The notes beneath the pieces are model-generated. The model did no database searches. It had not been told where the DNA came from and was given only the letters and a program-made list of their open reading frames with translations. Positions 35,809 to 42,875 of a stretch of 64,000 bases of DNA are shown piece after piece. Each line of letters begins with the position of its first letter. The first letter of the stretch is position 1. The translations under genes were made by a program, and so were the position numbers. The stretch is from contig JAXLQJ010000012.1 of the NCBI GenBank assembly GCA_046331705.1, positions 1 to 64,000 of the forward strand. Direction: 5' to 3'. The DNA comes from JADJOY01 sp046331705 [NCBI: bacterium] (lineage in GTDB: Bacteria; JADJOY01).

Positions 35809-36752
35809 CGACGCGGCCGGCGGCGGACCAACGGCGCGTCCCGGTGCGGATCGCTCTCGACGGGCCGCGACTGGAAAGCTGTGGGATCGGGCTGCGCAAG
35901 GAGTTCTTCGACGAGATCCTCGACGAGCACCCGCCGGTGCCGTGGTTCGAGATCATCTCCGAGAACTTCATGGTCGCGGGCGGACGCCCGCGCTTCGTGC
36001 TCGAGCGCGTGCGGCGCGACTATCCGATCGCATGCCACGGTGTGTCGCTCTCGATCGGATCCGCGGAGCCCCTCGACCGCGACCATCTGCGGCGACTCGC
36101 CGAGCTGATCGAGTGGCTCCAGCCGACGGTCGTCTCCGATCACTTGTGCTGGTCGTCCGCGGGTGGTCATTCGAGCCACGACCTGCTGCCGCTGGCGCGC
36201 ACCGAGGAGATGGTGCGTCGGGTGGCGGCGAAGGTGCGCGTGGTCCAGGACGTGCTCGGGCGCCGGATCCTGCTCGAGAACGTGTCGAGCTACGTCGAGT
36301 GGGCCGAATCCACGCTCGACGAGGCGGAGTTCGTGGCGGCGGTGGCCGAGGAAGCGGACTGTGGGCTGCTGCTCGACGTCAACAACCTCTACGTCAACGC
36401 GCGCAATCACGGCCTCGATCCGTACCGCTACTTGGAGCGGATTCCGCGCGAGCGCGTGCGGCAGTTTCACCTCGCTGGCCACGAGGACCACGACGACTTC
36501 GTCATCGACACCCACGATCGCGCCGTGCGGGACGAGGTCTGGTCGCTCTACGCCGCCGCCGTGCGCCGCTTCGGCGCGCTGCCGAGTCTCGTCGAATGGG
36601 ACGCGCGGATCCCGAGCCTGGAAGCGGTGTGGGTGGAGTCGCGGAAAGCGGAGGCGATCGCTCGGCACGCACTCGCGGGGCGCGATGGCCAAGGTCGGCC
36701 GAGGGCGCGCGCGATGCCGGAGCCGCGCGCTCGCGCGTTCGCGGGGGTGTGA
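35805..36752 (+). CDS. DUF692 / MNIO multinuclear iron oxidase (RiPP-modifying)
   Basis: 315 residues with a TIM-barrel MNIO fold. The expected metal ligands are all visible: WFEIISENFM (Glu), ACHGVSLSIG (His), VVSDHLCW (Asp, His), LLENVSSYV (Glu), LLLDVNNLYVN (Asp, Asn), FHLAGHED (His) and VEWDARIP (Glu). This enzyme family uses two or three irons to oxidise Cys-containing precursor peptides, for example to oxazolone/thioamide or thiooxazole groups. The gene is followed by the DUF2063 partner and a Cys-rich precursor, the layout of bufferin-type clusters for metal (copper) handling. Confidence 0.92.
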   Translation: MTTRPAADQRRVPVRIALDGPRLESCGIGLRKEFFDEILDEHPPVPWFEIISENFMVAGGRPRFVLERVRRDYPIACHGVSLSIGSAEPLDRDHLRRLAELIEWLQPTVVSDHLCWSSAGGHSSHDLLPLARTEEMVRRVAAKVRVVQDVLGRRILLENVSSYVEWAESTLDEAEFVAAVAEEADCGLLLDVNNLYVNARNHGLDPYRYLERIPRERVRQFHLAGHEDHDDFVIDTHDRAVRDEVWSLYAAAVRRFGALPSLVEWDARIPSLEAVWVESRKAEAIARHALAGRDGQGRPRARAMPEPRARAFAGV

Positions 36753-36755
36753 TCG

Positions 36756-37583
36756 ATGCACGCCACCCAGCGAGCGGTGATCGGTCATCTCGCGTTCCAG
36801 CGCGTGCTCGGCGTTGCCGAGCGCGACGGCCTGATTCGCCAGCCCCCGCGGGGGAGCAAGGCCGCGCGCTGGCACGTCTACGAGCACGGCTACCTGGCGC
36901 GCATCGTGGATGCGTTGCAGCTCGAGTACCCGGCGCTGGTGAGGATCGTCGGGGAAGGGCCGTTTCGTGCGCTGATTCGCCGCTACCTCGCGCGCTGTGT
37001 GCCGCGTTCCTTCGACCTCGGTCACGCGGGCGATCGTCTCGCCGAGTTCCTGCGCGACGACGAGCTGACGGGCGCGCTGCCCTTTCTCCCCGATCTGGCG
37101 CGCGCCGAGCGCCATCTCGCGGAGGCGTTCGTGGCGGCCGACGCCGAGCCGGTCACGTGGAGCGCGCTGTGTCGTCTGGAGCCCGCTCGGGTGCTCGAGC
37201 TCGGGGTGCGCGCGCGTCCGGGCACGGCGTTGTTGCGTTCCGCGTGGCCGATCGCCGACCTGTGGCGCCTGCGCGACGAGCCGGACGATGCGGTCGGCGT
37301 CGAGCTCGTGGGCCGAGGGCAGATCGTGCTCATCCACCGCGTGGGCTTCGCGGTGCGACTCACGACGGTCGGGGCGCTCGAGGCCGTGCTCGTCGACCGC
37401 GCGCTGGCAGCCGAGACCTCGCTTGCCGATGCGTACGAGCACACGGCGGAAGGGGTGGACGAAGCCTCGGACGTGACCGACTGGATCGCGGCATTTCGCT
37501 CGCTGGTCGAGCTGGAAGTCTTCACACCAACCGCGGCGCGTTCCTCGGAAGCGGAGCGCCGCTTCGAGGAGGACGTGCGATGA
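36756..37583 (+). CDS. DUF2063 partner protein of the MNIO enzyme
   Basis: 275 residues. N-terminal DNA-binding-like DUF2063 helix bundle (VIGHLAFQRVLG, RWHVYEHGYLARIVDALQLEYPALVRIVGEGPFRALIRRYL with PRSFDLGHAGDRLAEFLRD), then a C-terminal domain with strands RPGTALLRSAWPIADLWRL and LIHRVGFAVRLTTVG. Members act as precursor-recognition/partner subunits of MNIO enzymes. It begins 4 bases after the MNIO stop and overlaps the precursor gene start by 4 bases, so the four genes are one operon. Confidence 0.9.
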   Translation: MHATQRAVIGHLAFQRVLGVAERDGLIRQPPRGSKAARWHVYEHGYLARIVDALQLEYPALVRIVGEGPFRALIRRYLARCVPRSFDLGHAGDRLAEFLRDDELTGALPFLPDLARAERHLAEAFVAADAEPVTWSALCRLEPARVLELGVRARPGTALLRSAWPIADLWRLRDEPDDAVGVELVGRGQIVLIHRVGFAVRLTTVGALEAVLVDRALAAETSLADAYEHTAEGVDEASDVTDWIAAFRSLVELEVFTPTAARSSEAERRFEEDVR

Positions 37584-37873
37584 ACCTGAGATCGAAGACG
37601 ATGCTCGCCGCGGCGCTCGCGGGCGCCATGGCCGTGCCCATGCTCGCCAAGGCGGCGTCCGCGCCCAAGGACGACGCCGGCAAGGTGCCGTGCTGGGGAA
37701 TCAACAAGTGCAAGGGGACGGGCGATTGCAGCGCCGACGGCTGCCGGGCCCACGGTTGCCACGGCACCAACGAGTGCAGCGGTCAGGGCTTCATCCGCCA
37801 GGAAAAGGAAGTGTGTCTTCGCATCACCAACGGCCGGCTGGAAAAGGCCCCGGTGGCCGAACCCGCGAAGTGA
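37580..37873 (+). CDS. Cys-rich exported precursor peptide of the MNIO cluster
   Basis: 97 residues. Sec signal MLAAALAGAMAVPMLAKAAS is followed by a core with seven Cys: VPCWGINKC, KGTGDC, SADGC, RAHGC, HGTNEC, and KEVCLRI. CKGTGDC and CHGTNEC are two copies of a C-x-G-T-x-[DE]-C motif. An exported Cys-rich peptide immediately after DUF692 and DUF2063 genes is the expected substrate. Such bufferins bind copper in the periplasm. The exact core pattern differs from the common short DUF2282-type precursors, so it may be another subtype. The ATG overlaps the preceding stop (ATGA). Confidence 0.88.
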   Translation: MNLRSKTMLAAALAGAMAVPMLAKAASAPKDDAGKVPCWGINKCKGTGDCSADGCRAHGCHGTNECSGQGFIRQEKEVCLRITNGRLEKAPVAEPAK

Positions 37874-37966
37874 GCGTCCGCGCGAGATCGCACGCTCGGG
37901 ATGGACGGCGAGCCGGGCACCGAGCTCGGCCCGCCGCTCCTCCTCCGTCCGACGTGGGCGTGCTGC

Positions 37967-37995
37967 TTGACTTCGCGAGTGCGTAAGCCAATACT
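37967..37995 (+). promoter_or_regulatory. Promoter of the 38006 arsR-type gene
   Basis: TTGACT (37967-37972), 17-base spacer, AATACT (37990-37995). The -10 lies in the left half of the palindrome centred at 37998.5. The predicted transcription start is at about 38001-38004, only a few bases before the ATG at 38006, so the message is probably leaderless. Confidence 0.6.
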
Positions 37996-38016
37996 TACAT
38001 AAGTCATGGCTTACGC
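37981..38016 (+). promoter_or_regulatory. 36-base nested palindromic operator over the start codon
   Basis: Outer arms GCGTAAGCCA (37981-37990) and TGGCTTACGC (38007-38016) are perfectly complementary. An inner palindrome ACTTACATAAGT (37993-38004) has exactly the same centre. Only four bases (37991-37992 and 38005-38006) break full symmetry. It covers the -10, the start site and the first codons of the ArsR gene, an arrangement suited to tight autorepression. Confidence 0.8.
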
Positions 38017-38401
38017 GGAGGCGCTCGCCGCCTTGGCCGATCCCACCCGTCGCGCCGTCTTCGAGCGGCTTCGCGACGGCCCACTCACCGTCGGCGAGAT
38101 CGCCGACGGCATACCGGTGTCGCGTCCCGCGGTCTCGCAGCACCTCAAGGTCCTGGAAGGCGCGAGGCTCGTCGCGGCGCGCCAGTCGGGCACGCGGCGG
38201 ATCTATCGCGTCGACCGAGCGGGACTGGCGCTGCTGCGCGGCTACCTCGACTCGTTCTGGGGCGACGTGCTGGACGCGTTTCGCGCCGAGGCCGAGGCGC
38301 AAGCGGCGGCCGAGCGCACCGCCACCATCGCCGCCGCCACGTCCCGAACGAACCGCGCCGCGGCGCGTGGAGCGCGCCGACCCTCGGGGAGGAAGCGATG
38401 A
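38006..38401 (+). CDS. ArsR-family winged-helix repressor
   Basis: 131 residues. LAALADPTRRAVFERLRDGPLTVGEIADGIPVSRPAVSQHLKVLEGARLVAARQSGTRRIYRVD is the standard ArsR/SmtB winged helix. It has no metal-binding Cys pair, so it belongs to the group that is encoded with SRPBCC (AHSA1) proteins and senses something other than metals. A basic Ala/Arg tail ends the protein. The stop overlaps the SRPBCC gene start by 4 bases, and an autoregulatory palindrome covers the start. Confidence 0.92.
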   Translation: MAYAEALAALADPTRRAVFERLRDGPLTVGEIADGIPVSRPAVSQHLKVLEGARLVAARQSGTRRIYRVDRAGLALLRGYLDSFWGDVLDAFRAEAEAQAAAERTATIAAATSRTNRAAARGARRPSGRKR

Positions 38402-38910
38402 GCAGCGTGATCCCGTTTCCAAGGCCCATCGAACCGGTGCGGAAATCCGTGGTGGTGCCGCTCGCGCCGGCGCGGGCGTTTCGACTCTTCACCGAGGGCA
38501 TGGGCCGATGGTGGCCGCTCCTCGGCCACTCGATCTCCGCCGAGCGCGCGGTTTCCTGCTGCATCGAGCCCCGCGTGGGCGGTCTCGTCTACGAGGTTCG
38601 CGACGACGGCGAGCGCTTCCGGTGGGGCGAGATCCGGGCGTGGGCGCCGCCTGCACGCTTCGTGATGTCGTGGCACCCGGGGCGCGACGTTTCGTCCGCG
38701 CAGGAGGTGGAGATCTCGTTCACCGCGGTGCCCGAGGGGACGCGCGTGGACATCGAGCACCGCCACTGGGAGCGGCTGCTGGAGCGCGCGGAGGCGGCAC
38801 GCACGTCCTACGACGAAGGCTGGAACACCGTGCTCGGGCGCTCGTTCGTCGAGGCTTGCAGGGCCGAGGCGGGCTCGGAGCCATCGACGCTCACCTCGGA
38901 GGCACCATGA
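38398..38910 (+). CDS. SRPBCC (AHSA1-like) cytosolic protein
   Basis: 170 residues. Strand-helix pattern KSVVVPLAPARAFRLFTEGMGRWWPL, GGLVYEVRDDGERFRWGEIRAWAPPARFVMSWHPG and TRVDIEHRHWERL is typical of the AHSA1/START-like hydrophobic cavity fold. It is the usual partner of a non-metal ArsR repressor, with overlapping stop and start on both sides of the gene. Ligand unknown. Confidence 0.9.
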   Translation: MSSVIPFPRPIEPVRKSVVVPLAPARAFRLFTEGMGRWWPLLGHSISAERAVSCCIEPRVGGLVYEVRDDGERFRWGEIRAWAPPARFVMSWHPGRDVSSAQEVEISFTAVPEGTRVDIEHRHWERLLERAEAARTSYDEGWNTVLGRSFVEACRAEAGSEPSTLTSEAP

Positions 38911-39509
38911 AACGATGGCTGCGAGGGGTGGTGATCGCCGCTGGGCTGCTTGCATGGACGATCACGCAGCCGGGCTCGGCGCGCGCGGGCGATCGGGTGC
39001 TGCGCGGTGAGATCGTCGTCGACGCGCCCTTGGCGGCGGTCTGGCACGCGTGGACCACCACCGAGGGTGCCACCACGTTCTTCGCGCCCGAGGCCCGCAT
39101 CGAGCCACGTGTCGACGGCGCGTACGAGCTCTATTTCAAGCCCGATGCGCCAGCGGGACTGCGTGGCTCGGAGGGGATGCGAATCCTGAGCTTCGAGCCT
39201 GAGAAGCGGCTGTCCTACAGCTGGAACGCACCGCCGGAGATTCCCGAGATCCGCGGCCAGCGCACCCTGGTCATCGTGGACCTCGAGTCGGTGGCGCCGA
39301 GCCGCACACGGGTGCGGATCACGCACCTCGGCTGGGGAACGGGTGAAGCGTGGGATCGGGCCTACGCGTACTTCGACCGCGCGTGGGGGAAGATCGTGCT
39401 GCCGCGGTTGGTGGCGCGCTTCGCGAGCGGTCCCATCGATTGGAGCGATCCGCCTGGCGCCGACGCGAGCGCACCGTCGCTCGTGCTCGACCTGGCCCCG
39501 GCGTCGTAG
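38907..39509 (+). CDS. Exported SRPBCC (AHSA1-like) protein
   Basis: 200 residues. Here the SRPBCC domain (EIVVDAPLAAVWHAWTTTEGATTFFAPEARIEPRVDGAYELYF, MRILSFEPEKRLSYSWNAPPE, TRVRITHLGWG) is preceded by a clear Sec signal (LRGVVIAAGLLAWTITQPGSARAGD). Most family members are cytosolic, so a secreted version co-translated with a cytosolic one is unusual. It may deliver or sequester the same hydrophobic ligand outside the membrane. Confidence 0.9.
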   Translation: MKRWLRGVVIAAGLLAWTITQPGSARAGDRVLRGEIVVDAPLAAVWHAWTTTEGATTFFAPEARIEPRVDGAYELYFKPDAPAGLRGSEGMRILSFEPEKRLSYSWNAPPEIPEIRGQRTLVIVDLESVAPSRTRVRITHLGWGTGEAWDRAYAYFDRAWGKIVLPRLVARFASGPIDWSDPPGADASAPSLVLDLAPAS

Positions 39510-39531
39510 GGCTCGCCGCCAGGCGAACCGT

Positions 39532-40335
39532 TCAACCGAGGGCGGCGCGCGCCCGGGCCACGAGGTCCACCAGCTCGCGGCGAGCGTCCTCGGCGGTGCG
39601 CACCTCGGACGAGAACGCGAGACGGATCGGACGCGGTCCCGCGGCGGTGGTGGCGGACATCTCGAATCCGTAGCGATCCACGGCCGTCATCGTCGCGGCG
39701 GAGGTGTCGGTCGCTCTCGAGAAGGCGCGGCAATAGAGCGCCAGCGCGTCGGCGTGATCGGCGTTCATGTGATCGAGGATGCGCGCCGCGTGGGCGGCGA
39801 GCGGATCGCACTCGGCGGCGAGAAAGGCCGCGGCGTCCACCCACGACATGCGACCGTAGCCGCCGATGTAGCGGACGGCGGACACGTCGAGTCGCCAGAA
39901 TCCGAAATCGCCGAAGTCGGCGTAGTAGGCCGAGTTGGGGTGCGCGGCCAGAAAGGCCGTGCGAGCTCGCTCGCATTCCGAGGCGTCCGTGACCCGGCGG
40001 CAGTCGCCGATCAGCGTCACGCGGCCGTTCGCCAGCGGGTCCGCTTGGCGGGATTCCGCGATCAGCAGCGAAGCTCGCGGATCACCGCGCAGGTTGCGGG
40101 TGTGCTCGGCGAGGTCGGAGATCAAGAAGACCGGATGGCCCTCATCGAGGGCGAACGTGACGAACGAGCCGTAGGGGTAGCCCGCCGGGTCCGCGGCGAT
40201 CGTGGCGAGTGTCGCGGTTCGGATCGTCGCCGCCAGCGTGCGCGCCCGCTCCCCATGGCTCGGCGTCGGTACGCTCGTGTCGTAGAGAGCTTCTTGCGAG
40301 ACGCCGCGCCGTGGCACTCCGTGTCCACTCGTCAT
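39532..40335 (-). CDS. HugZ-like heme/FMN-binding split-barrel protein with DUF2470 domain
   Basis: 267 residues from ATG at 40335. N-terminal FMN-binding split barrel (ATLATIAADPAGYPYGSFVTFALDEGHPVFLISDLAEHTRNLRGDPRASLLI, VTLIGDCRRV). The C-terminal DUF2470 region has ILDHMNADHADALALYCRAF and RYGFEMSA..GPRPIRLAFS. The NADH-like 'HMNADH' His pair is the heme-proximal motif in HugZ-type proteins. Possible role is heme oxygenation or flavin-dependent oxidation in the cytosol. No heme uptake genes are adjacent. Confidence 0.88.
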   Translation of the reverse strand: MTSGHGVPRRGVSQEALYDTSVPTPSHGERARTLAATIRTATLATIAADPAGYPYGSFVTFALDEGHPVFLISDLAEHTRNLRGDPRASLLIAESRQADPLANGRVTLIGDCRRVTDASECERARTAFLAAHPNSAYYADFGDFGFWRLDVSAVRYIGGYGRMSWVDAAAFLAAECDPLAAHAARILDHMNADHADALALYCRAFSRATDTSAATMTAVDRYGFEMSATTAAGPRPIRLAFSSEVRTAEDARRELVDLVARARAALG

Positions 40336-40402
40336 GGGCGCAGCATCCGCCGCGCTCGCGCTCGCTGCAAGCGCACCGGGCAACGGCTCGGCATGGCTCG
40401 GA

Positions 40403-41223
40403 TCACTTCAGCGACGACGGGGACGTGCTCGCGAGCGCCGCGCACGGACGCGGCTCCGCCGTGATCGCGAGCACGTCGTCGTTCGCGGGGTCGCCGCCGT
40501 CGTCCTCGCCATCCTCGCCCGCGCTCCACACCAGGAACGAGCCGTCGGCGCTCGGGCGGTAACCGAGCGCGGCGCGGTCGGTCCGAAACGGATCGCGCGG
40601 CACCGATCCCAGCCAACTGGGCACGAGCGCGTCGAGCGAATCGGGCAGCGAGCCGGTCGCGAGGCGGTGGCTGCGTATGGCGAGCGCGACGCTCGCGCGG
40701 GAGGCCGCGCTCAGCACTCGCCCAGCCGCCGTCGCGATACCGGGCTGCAGTTCGGCGCGCGCTTGCTCGCCTCGCTCGTCCGCGCGGGCGCGCAGCCACG
40801 CGTATCCGGGCAGCACGACCTCCACGGCGTGATCGGCGGCGCGGCTTCTCGTCTCGTCGCGCACGATGGCGTTCGCATCGAAGGCTTCGGACCAGGTGGA
40901 GACGTTCTTCGCCAGCTCCCCGGCCAAGCGCCGTAGCAATGTTTCGTCGTTCGGTGCCATGCGCGCCTCGCAGAGCAACCCCGGACCGGCGTATTGCGCG
41001 ATCGCAATCCCGGCGAGGGCGCGAACGACCAATCGGCGAGAATGATTCGCGTCGGCGTCGGATTGGACACGATGACGTCGAGACAAGCCTCCGCGCCGTC
41101 ATCGCTCATCCGCAGATTCCACACCTCGAGCGGGATCTCGTCGCGAGGGTGACTCGCAACTCCGATCGAGACGAGCGTGACCAGCACGGCGACGCCGAGC
41201 AGCAGCGGATCGCTCCGGCTCAC
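40403..41223 (-). CDS. Membrane-anchored protein with pseudopilin-like C-terminus, one apparent -1 frameshift
   Basis: GTG at 41223 overlaps the stop of the 41220-41507 gene (GTGA). The N-terminal part reads VSRSDPLLLGVAVLVTLVSIGVASHP with one membrane helix and then AEACLDVIVSNPTPTRIILADWSFAP. The frame then drifts, and the adjacent frame resumes with LLCEARMAPNDETLLRRLAGELAKN and ends ALAIRSHRLATGSLPDSLDALVPSWLGSVPRDPFRTDRAALGYRPSADGSFLVWSAGEDGEDDGG. A single missing base near 40982, in a run of four C (G on the coding strand), restores one ~273-residue frame. The C-terminal half matches the 'LPDSLDAL.P..L..VP.DPF' and 'YS.G.DG.DDGG' ending of type II secretion pseudopilin-like proteins. 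Confidence 0.6.
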
Positions 41224-41507
41224 CACGGGCTCACCCGGGCGAAGGGCGGCCACCACAGCGCGACGTTGCACACGTCGATCAACGCGAGCCACGCGAGCAG
41301 CACAGGCCAGAGCGTGCCAAGCGCGTCATTCGCTCGAAAGGCCGGAGTCCAGTCCGCGTACGCCTCACGTCGCGCGGCCGCCATGCGCCACGCGATCACG
41401 CCGATCGCGGTGTCACTGAGCGCGTACGCGCAGACGATCGCGAAGGGCAGCGGAAGCCGGGTGCGAGGTTCCGGCGAGCCGAGCGGCGGCGCGTCGTCCG
41501 AGCTCAC
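41220..41507 (-). CDS. Small two-helix membrane protein
   Basis: 95 residues. Two hydrophobic helices (PFAIVCAYALSDTAIGVIAW and ALGTLWPVLLAWLALIDVCNVALWW) separated by a basic, aromatic loop. The stop overlaps the GTG of the 40403-41223 gene, suggesting that the two membrane proteins work together. Family not recognised. Confidence 0.65.
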   Translation of the reverse strand: MSSDDAPPLGSPEPRTRLPLPFAIVCAYALSDTAIGVIAWRMAAARREAYADWTPAFRANDALGTLWPVLLAWLALIDVCNVALWWPPFARVSPW

Positions 41508-41556
41508 GAGCCGAGACTACGAAGCCGATCGCGACGACGCAATCACGGCACGTGGC

Positions 41557-42753
41557 TCACGGATTCCCGGGATCGAACTCGATCGCGAGTCGCTCGATTC
41601 CGCGCACGAAGTTGGACGGTCGGTAGGAGATCTCGGCATCGGGCGCGAGCGCGAAGTCGGGGATGCGCCTGAGCAGCTCCTCGAACGTCACGCGGATCTC
41701 GAGGCGCGCGAGGTTGGCGCCCAGGCAATGGTGGGCGCCGTGACCGCCGAAGGCGACGTGCGGGTTGGGGTCGCGCTCGACGTCGAAGCGGTCGGGATCG
41801 GCGAAGACGTCCTCGTCGCGGTTGGCGGAGGGGTAGAGCAGGAGCAGCTTGTCGCCGGCACGGATGGTCTTGCCGCCGAGCGCCAGGTCCCGAGTGGCGG
41901 TGCGGTTCATGTTCACGATCGGCGATCCCCAGCGCAGGAACTCCTCGACGGCCACCGGGATCTTGTGTGGCTGCTCGACGAGCTTCCGGCGTTGCTCGGG
42001 CTGTCGGGCGAGCTCGGCCATCGCCGCGGACAGCACGTTGCGTGTCGTCTCGTTGCCGCCGATCAAGAGCAGCAGGGATTCGTGGAGCAGCGCGTAGTCG
42101 TCGAGCGGTGCGCCGCTCTCGTCGGTCGCGTTGGCGAGGATGCTCATGAGATCGTCGCGCGGGCTGGCGCGACGATCGGCGACGATCGCGTCGAACGCCT
42201 CGCGGTACTCGACGAGTGCGATCGCGGCGGCGGCGGCGACGTCGTCCGGTGCGCTCGCGGCGCTACCCGCGACCATGTCGTCGGACCATCGCTGAAGCTG
42301 GTCGCGATCCTCGGCGCGAAAGCCGAGCAGCGTACCGATCATGATCATCGGTAGCGGTGCAGCGAGCGCCTCCACGAAGTCGCACCGTCCGAGCGGCAGC
42401 ACCGCGTCGATCAAGCGATTCACCGTGGCGCGCAGGAAGGGCTCGTGCTGTGCCACGCGTCGCGGCGTGAAGCCCTTGTTCACCAGCGAGCGCCGCAGAT
42501 TGTGCTGCGGATTGTCCATGTTGATCATCGTCGGAAACGGCTCGGCATCGGGACGCGAGCCGCTCGCGGACGAGAAGAGCTCGGGATGCGCCGACACGTG
42601 CATAACGTCGCCGTGGCGGGTGATTCCCCAGACCTGCCCCAGCTCGTCCCAGTGGACCGGGTCGTGGCGGCGCAGCCAGCGGAACGCGGCGAACGGGTCC
42701 GCCGCGTAGAACGCGCCGTCCAGCAGTCGAATCGGGGGTTTGGTGTGGGGCAT
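41557..42753 (-). CDS. Cytochrome P450
   Basis: 398 residues from ATG at 42753. I-helix LLLLIGGNETTRNVLSAAMAEL, with the oxygen-activation acid/Thr pair (NETT), ExxR in EEFLRW, and the heme-thiolate loop FGGHGAHHCLGANLARLE with axial Cys. Size and lack of a membrane anchor fit a soluble class I bacterial P450. It needs a ferredoxin and reductase; neither is encoded nearby. Substrate unknown; HDPVHWDELGQVWGITRHGDV at the N-terminus is typical of CYP families acting on terpenoid or aromatic compounds. Confidence 0.95.
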   Translation of the reverse strand: MPHTKPPIRLLDGAFYAADPFAAFRWLRRHDPVHWDELGQVWGITRHGDVMHVSAHPELFSSASGSRPDAEPFPTMINMDNPQHNLRRSLVNKGFTPRRVAQHEPFLRATVNRLIDAVLPLGRCDFVEALAAPLPMIMIGTLLGFRAEDRDQLQRWSDDMVAGSAASAPDDVAAAAAIALVEYREAFDAIVADRRASPRDDLMSILANATDESGAPLDDYALLHESLLLLIGGNETTRNVLSAAMAELARQPEQRRKLVEQPHKIPVAVEEFLRWGSPIVNMNRTATRDLALGGKTIRAGDKLLLLYPSANRDEDVFADPDRFDVERDPNPHVAFGGHGAHHCLGANLARLEIRVTFEELLRRIPDFALAPDAEISYRPSNFVRGIERLAIEFDPGNP

Positions 42754-42875
42754 GGGTTCGCCTCGGCTCGAATCCAACATTCGCTCGATGGTGGGTGCGA
42801 GCGTTTGCCTACGATACTTCCCCGGTCGACTGCAACGAGCGCTCGCGCGCCTCGGCTCGCAGCGCGCACCCGCTC

